Shown here in pieces: positions 34,602 to 42,932 of a stretch of DNA of 64,000 bases (position 1 is the first letter of the stretch; the number at the start of each line of letters is the position of its first letter). Made by a program: the position numbers and the translations under genes. Source of the DNA: Planctomycetota bacterium. GTDB taxonomy: Bacteria > Planctomycetota > Phycisphaerae > Phycisphaerales > SM1A02. The notes beneath the pieces are model-generated. The model ran no database searches. It had not been told where the DNA came from and was given only the letters and a program-made list of their open reading frames with translations. The stretch is taken from positions 124,001-188,000 of the forward strand of contig JACZRS010000004.1 in assembly GCA_022574595.1 (NCBI GenBank). Reading direction: 5' to 3'.

Positions 34602-35534
34602 ATGACACATTCGTCCAGTCCAGCCAAACTCGGTACGTTGACAATCATCTTGACACTTATTGCATGGTCAAGTATTCCGCTATTTCTAAAGCATTTTTCC
34701 CAGTCAATTGACCAATTTACAAGTAACGGGTGGCGCTATGGGTTTTCTGCTTTTCTGTGGCTGCCATTAGTAATCGTTGCCCTACTAAGAAAGCGCTTGC
34801 CTAAGGGAATTTGGCGGGCGGCACTTGTGCCAAGCATCGTTAACGCTATTGGACAGGTTACGTTTGTCGCAGCCCATTACAAAATCGAACCAGGGTTATT
34901 GGCATTCGGACTGCGCAGCCAGATTATCTTCGCAGCAGTAGGCGCATACATCCTTTTTCCTATTGAACGTAGCACTATCAAATCAAAAAAGTATTTGATT
35001 GGTGCATTTGTTGTAACGATTGGAACCAGTGGGGCAATTCTACTTGGAAGTACTGCACCAACATCCGACGAAATATTCGGCATATTGCTTTCAGTTTTAA
35101 GCGGTTTCTTATTTGCTGCGTACGCAGTTGCTGTTCGCAAATATATGAACGGTATTAATTCTGTTGTAGCATTTGCGGTGATAAGCCAATACACCGCAGC
35201 AGCGATGATTGTGTTGATGCTAAAATATGGCGATCGCTATGGCGCAACAGCGCTCGACATGCCCGGCAATGAGTTCATGTGGCTTTTAGTTTCGGCTGTT
35301 ATTGGAATCGCTCTTGGGCATGTGCTTTATTACATGAGCATCGCCCGGCTGGGGGTTGCGGTATCTTCGGGCGTGTTGCAACTACATCCCTTTGCAGTGG
35401 CGGTAGCATCGTTTTTTATATTTAACGAAACGCTCAGTACGCCGCAATGGGTTAGCGGGACTATTGCAGTCGGTGGTGCAGCATTGATGCTTACGGTTCA
35501 GCGAGGATTAGCAAGACCAAAGCAGCTAGTATGA
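34602..35534 (+). CDS. EamA/DMT-family transporter
   Basis: 310 residues, about ten predicted membrane segments in two EamA halves (residues 10-145 and 155-305). Helices include LTIILTLIAWSSIPLFLKHF at the N-terminus, GFLFAAYAVAVRKYMNGINS mid-way and VIGIALGHVLYYMSIARLGV later. DMT transporters export or import small metabolites. It is placed between queE and queD with gaps of 14 and about 26 bp, so a role with a deazaguanine or pterin intermediate is possible, but nothing in the sequence proves it. It differs from the YhhQ/QueT-type queuosine transporters by fold family. Confidence 0.88.
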   Translation: MTHSSSPAKLGTLTIILTLIAWSSIPLFLKHFSQSIDQFTSNGWRYGFSAFLWLPLVIVALLRKRLPKGIWRAALVPSIVNAIGQVTFVAAHYKIEPGLLAFGLRSQIIFAAVGAYILFPIERSTIKSKKYLIGAFVVTIGTSGAILLGSTAPTSDEIFGILLSVLSGFLFAAYAVAVRKYMNGINSVVAFAVISQYTAAAMIVLMLKYGDRYGATALDMPGNEFMWLLVSAVIGIALGHVLYYMSIARLGVAVSSGVLQLHPFAVAVASFFIFNETLSTPQWVSGTIAVGGAALMLTVQRGLARPKQLV

Positions 35535-35560
35535 TATGATTGAAAAGTTCATGGAATCAC

Positions 35561-35926
35561 ATGCATATACGCTTAGTAAAATCATTTAGCTTTGAAGCAG
35601 CACATTGGCTTCCCACTTTTCCTGAGGGGCATAAGTGCAGGCGTATGCACGGGCACTCTTTCAAGGTGGAGGTTGTAGTAGAAGGCGATGTGGCTAAGGA
35701 AAAAGGCTACTTAATTGACTATGGCGAAATTACAGAGGCGGTGGAGCCGGTTCGATTGCAACTGGATCATTACTGCTTAAATGAGATCGAAGGCTTGGAA
35801 AATCCTACCAGCGAGATGCTGGCCGTTTGGATTTGGGATCACCTCAAAGAGCAGCTTCCCATGCTTGCTCAGATTATCGTGCATGAAACGTGTTCAGCCA
35901 GCTGCACTTACAGCGGCCAAAAGTAA
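35561..35926 (+). CDS. queD: 6-carboxy-5,6,7,8-tetrahydropterin synthase
   Basis: About 121 residues from ATG 35561, matching E. coli QueD length. A TTG 21 bp upstream is in frame but adds residues unlike the family. It converts dihydroneopterin triphosphate to 6-carboxytetrahydropterin, the substrate of QueE. The zinc ligands are His in FEAAHWL and the pair in RMHGHSF. The catalytic Cys is in EGHKCRRMHG. DYGEIT, LDHYCLN, NPTSEMLAVWIWDHL and HETCSASCTY are the remaining signatures. It closes the queE-EamA-queD group, and nuoC follows about 78 bp later. Confidence 0.94.
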   Translation: MHIRLVKSFSFEAAHWLPTFPEGHKCRRMHGHSFKVEVVVEGDVAKEKGYLIDYGEITEAVEPVRLQLDHYCLNEIEGLENPTSEMLAVWIWDHLKEQLPMLAQIIVHETCSASCTYSGQK

Positions 35927-36004
35927 TATGCCAACTGAGCTTGTGCAAAGAGAGTTAATAGTGTCAAATACACAGCTTCTGATGATGAGGAATAGACAAC
36001 TGTT

Positions 36005-36562
36005 ATGAGCAACACCCCAAGCCTTGACCATCCGACTCTGCCCCTTGTTAAAGCTGCATTTAGTGAGCTTGACTTAAAAGCAACCGAATTTCGTGGGCAG
36101 ACCACGCTGATTGTGCCTGCTGTGAATCTACATGCGGTGATGCGATATCTTCGTGATGAAGCTGCGTGCGATTACGATTTTCTAAGCGATGTGGTGGGGA
36201 TTGATTACCTTAATTATCCTGCCCAAACGATTGGCCGATTTGCTGTTGTGTACTTGCTGGTTTGTACCGCAAGCGCCCAACGCTTTTCTGTCAAGATCTT
36301 TTTAGACCCGAGTATTGATACATCGGGTATTGAGCCTGATCCTGCTTTGGTAGTTGATTCAATGACGGACATTTGGCCGGGTGCGGAGTGGCCTGAACGC
36401 GAAGTTTATGACATGTTTGGAATTCGCTTTAAAAATCACCCGGATTTAAGACGCATCCTTACCTGGGAAGATTTCCCTGCCCATCCACTTCGCAAAGACT
36501 ATCCATTAAGAGGCAGAGGCGAGCGCGAAACCTATCGCGTTGTAGAACGCGACGATACGTAA
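36005..36562 (+). CDS. nuoC: NADH-quinone oxidoreductase subunit C
   Basis: 185 residues, the normal stand-alone NuoC size (not the NuoCD fusion). It is part of the peripheral arm of complex I next to NuoD. The 30-kDa subunit signature is intact: WPGAEWPEREVYDMFGIRFK, then NHPDLRRILTWEDFPAHPLR and KDYPLRGRGE. The middle block CDYDFLSDVVGIDYL is also typical. No nuoD follows; a palindrome cluster and the minus-strand rseP do. It may be read through from the queE-queD group, since only about 78 bp lies between. Confidence 0.94.
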   Translation: MSNTPSLDHPTLPLVKAAFSELDLKATEFRGQTTLIVPAVNLHAVMRYLRDEAACDYDFLSDVVGIDYLNYPAQTIGRFAVVYLLVCTASAQRFSVKIFLDPSIDTSGIEPDPALVVDSMTDIWPGAEWPEREVYDMFGIRFKNHPDLRRILTWEDFPAHPLRKDYPLRGRGERETYRVVERDDT

Positions 36563-36577
36563 GTGATACTCTTCCAT

Positions 36578-36667
36578 TAGCCCCGGGTTTTACCCGGGTT
36601 CGAACGTGTTAAACCGCAAATCTGTAATCCAACTAAGAATCCCCGGCAAAGCCGGGGGCTAATGGAA
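36578..36667. repeat. Two CCCGGG-type palindromes between nuoC and rseP
   Basis: ATTAGCCCCGGGTTTTACCC followed by GGGTTCGAAC (36578-36607) and CCCCGGCAAAGCCGGGG followed by GCTAATGGAAGA (about 36643-36667) belong to the family also seen at 27712-27740. They lie in opposite orientations in the convergent gap and are probable transcription-end or REP-like elements. Confidence 0.7.
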
Positions 36668-36669
36668 GA

Positions 36670-38796
36670 TTAACTGAACAGGCGGCTGATGTCGTTCCAG
36701 GTTACCACTAAGAACAGAGTGCCAATCAGCGCCAAACCGAAGATGGTTGATGCGTTTTGGAATGCTAATGAAGGCGGACGACCTTTAAGCTTCTCGTAAA
36801 TCAAGAATATAAATAATCCGCCATCAACAATCGGCAGAGGCAGGAAGTTAATCACTGCAAGGTTAGCGCTGATCATTGCCAGGAAAAATATGAGATACAT
36901 CATTCCTCGATCAGCGATTTTTACGCCGATGTGAACGATTCCAACCGGTCCGCGCAATTGTTTAACACCCACACTTCCCCTGATAAGTCGATCAAGCGTC
37001 AAGTAGACGTTTATATTGACTTTGTATGTTTCCTTAAAGCCCATGACCACCGCACGAACCGGGCTGCCCCCTGCTGATAGAGTGATAAACTCTGCTTGAA
37101 AATCATATGCTGCAAGCTGAGTCGTCCATGATAATTCATGCAGCTGCGCAACTTCAACCGCGCTAAGTGTTACAACTAATTCTTCCTTGGGATTATCCTT
37201 TGTAGGATGAATAATCGTAAGATCAACTTTGGTTTGTGCCTCACTACTTAGTGCGTTAGCTGTGGCTTTCCTAAGTGCTTTTCTAAACTCAGGCCACGTC
37301 GATACTGCATTGCCATTTACCGCAACAATTTCAGTTCCACCCATAGGCGCGTTGGCATGAATCGGCGTATCAACATCCTCAACTAACGCAACATCCTCAT
37401 CATCATATCTAACAAAACTAGTAATAGGCTTGGCGGTAACAAGGTAATCAACAGCAGTACCTAGCCTAATCCCAAGCCGACCCTTTCGGCTCACCTTACA
37501 TGTAACTTCGATTTCTTTACCATTTCGCAGAACAACAACTTCAAGCTCTTTACCCTTATTTTCCTTTACAAATGCAGGAATTTGTGATCGACGCGGATAA
37601 GCCAGCTTGCCCAGCTTGATAATAATGTCCCCAGCTTGAAGTTTATCTGCATTAGAGCTTGACGGGTCAACATCAGAAATTCGGGTTAGTGGCGTAAAAC
37701 CAAGCAAGCCTTCATCTGCGGCTGATTCGCGTTGTGGGTATAGGCTATAAACCGGTACAACAGCTAACGACGCCTCAATAGTAGAACCAATTGGCTCACC
37801 ATCTTCATCAACCTCGGTCCATTTAGTTTGCAAGGGTATTCCATTTGACTGAGCGGCTGCGCGCTCCAGCTCGCCAAATGTTGTGCTTTTTTTACCGTTA
37901 ATAAAATCAAGTCGCATCTGTGGCTTAACACCTACTTTTGAAAGCCCAGTGTTTATTAGCGTGAGCTCTAAAAGCCCTGCTTTATCAGATTCGGCAAGTT
38001 GAGTTGATGCGCTAGGCCCAACACCGATACTTAACAATCCTCCATCGGCACCAACTACTGGTGTAATGCCAAAGACAAGTGGCTCATCGAAACCCTGGCG
38101 CTCAATATAAAACTCAAGTTCCTTGCCCGGCTTAGCCATGGCAGTTGCGATCATAATGCTCGAAAAAGTTTCAGCTTCATCTTCATCAATGGATAAAACC
38201 CTATCACCAGGTTGCAAACCAATTTCTTCTATGCCTAGCTCACTGGTATTTTTCGCAACAGCAGTAAAAGCCGGTGAACCTGGTGCTACCATACCAATTA
38301 CCGGCGATTCAAATTTAACGCCTACACTAAAAGCAACTATAAACAGTACGACCGCAAGGATCAGATTCATTACCACACCCGCAGAAACAACAATCATGCG
38401 CTTACCAATTGGGCACATGTTGTAGCTGCGCGGATCGTCGGAAACCGCATTAGGGTTTGCGTCTTCCTGGCCCAGCATTTTCACAAATCCGCCTATGGGC
38501 AACCAGCGAAGTGAGTATTCGGTTTCGCCCAGGCCATGCTTTGCTAGTTCGTTTTCTTTTAATTCCTGTGCTGATTTACCTGTGAGTTTCACTACCTTGC
38601 GATGGGTTGAGCCAACTACAAAACCGATACCCTTTCGCCACGACACAACCGGATGTCCCATGCCGATTGCAAAGGCTTCGGTACGGATTCCCGCCCATTT
38701 AGCAGCAAGAAAATGGCCTAGCTCATGGAAGAAGATGAGCGCACCAAAGCCAAAGATCATAAGCAAGATGTAGTAACCGGTTGTGAGAATTTCCAT
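36670..38796 (-). CDS. rseP: RseP-type site-2 zinc metalloprotease
   Basis: 708 residues, longer than E. coli RseP (450). It is an integral membrane protease that cleaves within membrane segments, classically of anti-sigma factors. The zinc site FFHELGHFLAAKWAG lies in the first span and the second ligand in INFLPLPIVDGG in the C-terminal span; the usual LDGG reads VDGG here. WLPIGGFVKMLGQED is also characteristic. Between them are PDZ-like domains (GLQPGDRVLSIDEDEAETFS, KLQAGDIIIKLGKLAYPRRS, and a third around NAPMGGTEIVAVNGNAVSTW), one or two more than usual, which explains the length. It follows dxr on the same strand (72-bp gap). Confidence 0.93.
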   Translation of the reverse strand: MEILTTGYYILLMIFGFGALIFFHELGHFLAAKWAGIRTEAFAIGMGHPVVSWRKGIGFVVGSTHRKVVKLTGKSAQELKENELAKHGLGETEYSLRWLPIGGFVKMLGQEDANPNAVSDDPRSYNMCPIGKRMIVVSAGVVMNLILAVVLFIVAFSVGVKFESPVIGMVAPGSPAFTAVAKNTSELGIEEIGLQPGDRVLSIDEDEAETFSSIMIATAMAKPGKELEFYIERQGFDEPLVFGITPVVGADGGLLSIGVGPSASTQLAESDKAGLLELTLINTGLSKVGVKPQMRLDFINGKKSTTFGELERAAAQSNGIPLQTKWTEVDEDGEPIGSTIEASLAVVPVYSLYPQRESAADEGLLGFTPLTRISDVDPSSSNADKLQAGDIIIKLGKLAYPRRSQIPAFVKENKGKELEVVVLRNGKEIEVTCKVSRKGRLGIRLGTAVDYLVTAKPITSFVRYDDEDVALVEDVDTPIHANAPMGGTEIVAVNGNAVSTWPEFRKALRKATANALSSEAQTKVDLTIIHPTKDNPKEELVVTLSAVEVAQLHELSWTTQLAAYDFQAEFITLSAGGSPVRAVVMGFKETYKVNINVYLTLDRLIRGSVGVKQLRGPVGIVHIGVKIADRGMMYLIFFLAMISANLAVINFLPLPIVDGGLFIFLIYEKLKGRPPSLAFQNASTIFGLALIGTLFLVVTWNDISRLFS

Positions 38797-38868
38797 ATCG
38801 TTTTTTTCTTCTATCTATGCAAACATTTCATGTTACGAAAATTATGCGTATTAATAATACACTAATTA

Positions 38869-40128
38869 TTAACCAGTCGTAGGTGAAATACCAACGCTTT
38901 GTTCAGTAGAGCCGACACTCGATTCTCTATTAAGCTTCTCTGCAACCATCTGTCGAGCTATTTCATCTGCATTTAATACATCATCAAGACAAGTAACTGG
39001 TGTTGGCTGGGATTGGTTGAGCACTTCACCCACTAATTGTGTAATCATCCCAAACGGAATACGACCGTCAAGAAACGCGCTAACCGCAGCTTCGTTGGCA
39101 GCATTAAAAGTAGCTCCAGCAGTTCCGCCCATTTTTATGACATCATATGCCAAACCTAAAGCTGGAAAACGCTCATGATCGACAGGCCCAAACTCAAGTT
39201 GATGTAAGCTAGACCAATCCATGGCTTTACTAGCGCCATCTACACGATCTGGCCAGGTTATGGCAAATTGAATGGGCATCTTCATGTCAGGTGGCGATAG
39301 CTGCCCTACTACCGAACCGTCCACGAATTCAACAAAGCTATGAATTATCGATTGCGGATGCACAACTACTTTGATTTTCTCAGCCGGCATGCCAAATAAC
39401 CAATGCGCTTCGATTACTTCCAAAGCCTTGTTCATTAGCGATGCAGAATCAACCGTAACCTTCGGCCCCATATCCCAAGTTGGATGATTCAAGGTTTCTT
39501 TAACAGTAGCATTGTAAAGCCGATCCTTTTCCCAATTGCGAAACGGTCCGCCTGATGCTGTTAATACAAGCTGCTTTACTTCGTCGATCGAGCGTCCCGC
39601 CTGGAGGCATTGAAATAAAGCGCTATGTTCCGAATCAATAGGTAGTAGCTGAATCCCTTTCTTCTTGACTTTGGGAATGACAATTTCACCGGCAGCAACA
39701 AGCGTTTCCTTATTTGCTAATGCGATATCACATCCGCGATCAATTGCTGCGAGCGTTGCTGGTACGCCTGCTGCTCCAACCATTGCCCCAACAACAAGAT
39801 CACCTTTTCGTGCGATCGCTTCAATAAGTTCTAAAGCTGCATCAGCGCCGGTAAATACATTGGGCAAATCAGATAATAAACTCGCATGTGCAGGATCCAC
39901 AATCGCTACATGCTTAACACCGAATTGCAATGCTTGTTCATGAAGAACTTCAGCGTTAGATCCGGTCGCCAATCCCACGACATCAAACTGGGCCAATTCT
40001 TTGGCGTGAAGATGCTCGACGACGGCTAGTGTATTGGTTCCAATCGATCCCGTAGAGCCGAGCAATATCAAACGCCGCCTTGGCTTGCCCGCACTACTCA
40101 TCTTTGCCTGATCTTTCCGCTTCATCAC
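38869..40128 (-). CDS. dxr: 1-deoxy-D-xylulose-5-phosphate reductoisomerase
   Basis: 419 residues from ATG 40128; an internal ATG at 40101 is an alternative start. Both starts overlap the 3' end of the RNase E/G gene, so translational coupling is likely. It makes 2-C-methyl-D-erythritol 4-phosphate, the first committed step of the MEP isoprenoid pathway. The NADPH site is LILLGSTGSIGTNTLAVVEH. The metal and substrate sites are DSEHSALFQCLQAG and NHPTWDMGPKVTVDSASLMN, with EAHWLFG. The C-terminal helix region NAANEAAVSAFLDGRI is typical. The last about 20 residues are a non-conserved tail. Confidence 0.96.
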   Translation of the reverse strand: MMKRKDQAKMSSAGKPRRRLILLGSTGSIGTNTLAVVEHLHAKELAQFDVVGLATGSNAEVLHEQALQFGVKHVAIVDPAHASLLSDLPNVFTGADAALELIEAIARKGDLVVGAMVGAAGVPATLAAIDRGCDIALANKETLVAAGEIVIPKVKKKGIQLLPIDSEHSALFQCLQAGRSIDEVKQLVLTASGGPFRNWEKDRLYNATVKETLNHPTWDMGPKVTVDSASLMNKALEVIEAHWLFGMPAEKIKVVVHPQSIIHSFVEFVDGSVVGQLSPPDMKMPIQFAITWPDRVDGASKAMDWSSLHQLEFGPVDHERFPALGLAYDVIKMGGTAGATFNAANEAAVSAFLDGRIPFGMITQLVGEVLNQSQPTPVTCLDDVLNADEIARQMVAEKLNRESSVGSTEQSVGISPTTG

Positions 40129-42604
40129 GAGAAGCCTGTGTCACAGCTACTCTGGTTCTATATAGCGATCTGCGTTTACTTGTTTTAACCTTTGAAACGG
40201 ATTTCTTTTCCACAACAACTGTTGATGCTTCTACTGTTTCACTAGCAGTATCCTCGCTCGATGCATTTGTCTTCGCCAATTTGGATTTTGACAACCGCAG
40301 TGCTAAGGCTTTCTTGGATCTCTTACCTCTGCGCTTGTTTCTTTTAGTAGTTTTAACATTACCATCAACATCATCTTGTCTTGCATAAACATCATCAGTT
40401 TCCGCTTCTATTTCTACTACTGCATTATCAGTAGATTCAGCCCCTTTAGGCTTGTGTGATCTTGATCTGTGTCTTTTGGTTTTCTTGCGAGGTTTATCCA
40501 AATCTATATCACTTGCTTGATCTTCTTCAGCAATTTGTCCATTACCTGTTGCGCCAATTTTTCCTATAACATCTTTAGCTACTTCGTTTGAAATTTCCTG
40601 CTCGTACCATTGGCGAACACAATTCGCCTGCTCTTGCGTCAGTGTTGACATATGGTTGGAAAGATCAAACGCATCATCATCCTTGCAGCGATTTAGTATC
40701 TCACGCGATTTTATTCCCAGCTCAGTAGCTAATTGATGAATCCGAATTAACTTCATCTTATCGCGTTCGGCTTGTGCTGGTGATTTTTTACTTACCCTAC
40801 GGCGTTTCTTCTTTGAAGGAGCAATATCTTTCTTGGAACTTTTCGATGATTCTCCATCTATAAACTCATCTTCGGCTCCCTCAAGCATAATTGTCGTAGC
40901 TTCAGCAACAACAGGACTTTGACGCCTGCCACTGCGTTTCTCCGGTCCGACTTTGACTTTGCTGATTTCTTTCTTGTGCTCCTTAAGTTTTTCCTTCGCG
41001 ACAGCTTTATTTTCTTTTTCCAGTTGCGCAATTGTCGGGGGCTTGAGGGCGGGCAATTTGTCAATATCAATGTCAGCATCTCGATCGTCGTATGCGTAAA
41101 GATTAACTCGATCCACTGCAATCGATTCACTAACACGAACATCCACTTTTTTACCCGATAAATCCTCAAGCGTTACAAACTCTCTTCTTCGATTACTTAG
41201 TAATACCGACGCTACACGGGTGGAACATACGATTTCCAAGCGTTTAACACGAGAAAACTGGAGCAAGTAACCAATTTGCCTCATGGCATCAGCGCCTACT
41301 GTTTCGGGAGTCTTTATTTCACCGTGACCATCACATTCGCTGCAAAGCATGAAGTAACTTTTGCGCAAGCTAGGCCTCATGCGCTGTCGCGTCATTTCCA
41401 ATATCCCAAAATCACTAATTGAAAGCACGGTGGTCTTGGCGCGATCACGCTTTAGATTCTCACGAAACCTTTCCTGAATCTCTCTGCGATGACTGAGCAT
41501 GTGCATATCAATAAGATCATTGATGATCAACCCGCCCAGATCACGCAGACGAAGTTGGCGACAAATCTCATCCGCAGCTTCGCAATTGGTTTTATATGCG
41601 TTTGTCTCACTATCTTTAGCACTTCTGCTGCGACCAGAATTTATGTCGATTGCTACTAGCGCTTCGGTTTGTTCGATTACAAGCGCCCCGCCGGAAGGCA
41701 ATGGCACCTCTCGGCAATGAATCAGATCAATCTGTCTCTCTACATCAAACGCATGGAAAATCGGGGTAGCGCTTTTATAGGGCACAATCTTTGGCGCTGA
41801 TCGTGGCGCAACAACTCTTAAGAACGCAGACGCCCTTTCATACGCAGATTCAGAGTCAACGATAATTGCCTCAATCGAAGGCCGCAGAATATCACGTATA
41901 GAACGTATAAGTAAGTCTGATTCTACATAAAGCTCACAAGGCGCACCAACATTTTTGATGCGCTTTTCCATAGCCTTCCACAAGCGCATCAGATAATTAG
42001 CATCACGACTAAGTTCAGTCTTACTCTTACCAGAGCCAGCGGTACGCAATATGAATCCGAATCCCTCAGGCAAGTTTATTGAATCCAAAAGATCGCGCAT
42101 TTCTCTGCGTTTTTCCGGATCTTCTACCTTGCGCGACACGCCAACCTTCCCCATATCAGGCATCATTACTAAAAGCCGGCCTGGAATAGATAAGTAACTA
42201 CTCAGTGTTGGACCTTTGGTTCCAATGCCTTCTTTTAATACCTGTACAAGAATTTCATCGCCTCGACTTAGCGCATCTTGCATCGGTGGCCGATCGCGTC
42301 GTGGGATTTTTCTGCCAACACGTTCGGTTTGCTTACCGCCTGGGAAGTACTTGGGGTGCAAATCTGAAATGTGAAGGAAACCTGTGCGCCCCTGGCCATA
42401 ATCTACAAACGCAGCCTGTATTGCAGGCTCAACATTCGTGACCTTACCCTTATAAATGTTTCCAACGTTAGTTGCTGATGATACGCGTTCTGAGAAAAGC
42501 TCTTCTAGATGTCCATCTTGAATGATGGCAATTCGACACTCTTCATCAGACGCACTATTTACGAGCATTATCTCGTTCGGTGCAGACTTTTTTATACTAG
42601 CCAC
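40094..42604 (-). CDS. Rne/Rng family ribonuclease with C-terminal IF2_N-like domain
   Basis: 836 residues. The N-terminal catalytic half has the S1 segment GNIYKGKVTNVEPAIQAAFV, the acidic sites VAIDINSGRS and INDLIDM, RMRPSLRKSYFML and the zinc-link CSECDG. It is an endoribonuclease for mRNA turnover and rRNA processing. From about residue 530 the protein is Lys/Arg/Glu-rich and mostly disordered. At about 617-668 there is a folded island, MKLIRIHQLATELGIKSREI with SNHMSTLTQEQAN, closely matching the N-terminal domain found in translation initiation factor IF-2. Basic low-complexity segments follow. The gene overlaps dxr downstream. RNase E or RNase G naming cannot be decided from sequence alone. 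Confidence 0.9.
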   Translation of the reverse strand: MASIKKSAPNEIMLVNSASDEECRIAIIQDGHLEELFSERVSSATNVGNIYKGKVTNVEPAIQAAFVDYGQGRTGFLHISDLHPKYFPGGKQTERVGRKIPRRDRPPMQDALSRGDEILVQVLKEGIGTKGPTLSSYLSIPGRLLVMMPDMGKVGVSRKVEDPEKRREMRDLLDSINLPEGFGFILRTAGSGKSKTELSRDANYLMRLWKAMEKRIKNVGAPCELYVESDLLIRSIRDILRPSIEAIIVDSESAYERASAFLRVVAPRSAPKIVPYKSATPIFHAFDVERQIDLIHCREVPLPSGGALVIEQTEALVAIDINSGRSRSAKDSETNAYKTNCEAADEICRQLRLRDLGGLIINDLIDMHMLSHRREIQERFRENLKRDRAKTTVLSISDFGILEMTRQRMRPSLRKSYFMLCSECDGHGEIKTPETVGADAMRQIGYLLQFSRVKRLEIVCSTRVASVLLSNRRREFVTLEDLSGKKVDVRVSESIAVDRVNLYAYDDRDADIDIDKLPALKPPTIAQLEKENKAVAKEKLKEHKKEISKVKVGPEKRSGRRQSPVVAEATTIMLEGAEDEFIDGESSKSSKKDIAPSKKKRRRVSKKSPAQAERDKMKLIRIHQLATELGIKSREILNRCKDDDAFDLSNHMSTLTQEQANCVRQWYEQEISNEVAKDVIGKIGATGNGQIAEEDQASDIDLDKPRKKTKRHRSRSHKPKGAESTDNAVVEIEAETDDVYARQDDVDGNVKTTKRNKRRGKRSKKALALRLSKSKLAKTNASSEDTASETVEASTVVVEKKSVSKVKTSKRRSLYRTRVAVTQASRDEAERSGKDE

Positions 42605-42932
42605 TTGGGCACTTCTCCGGTTTCGTTATCCCGGCGAGTGCTGCGCTGCGATGGACTTATTTCCCAAAGGTCAAGTGTGCCTGCTGTTTGAATTGCGTGC
42701 AACTTCCGTAGTACTTCGGAGTTTCTAAACTTCCGTAAGCTCGGAGGTTCAAGGGCGCGCCTTAGCGAACCATTGGTTCTTGATCCAGTTAACGTCAATA
42801 AATGCAACGTCGCTGCTCGTCGGTGGCCAACTGTCACGACAGGGGCTCGCCTGGCTTATTGATTTTAAGCTGGCAGAGCTTCACATCCGTCGCGGCCTTG
42901 ACCGCTGTGTTTGTTATCCCGGGATGGTTAAA
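42605..42932. other. 328-bp spacer upstream of the RNase E/G gene
   Basis: No gene is supported. The region holds two imperfect copies of an ACTTCCGTA...CTCGGAG-like unit (about 42700-42750) and is the likely leader of the RNase E/G gene, after the stop of ptsI on the same strand. Such leaders can be autoregulatory in RNase E, but no specific hairpin was confirmed here. Confidence 0.45.
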
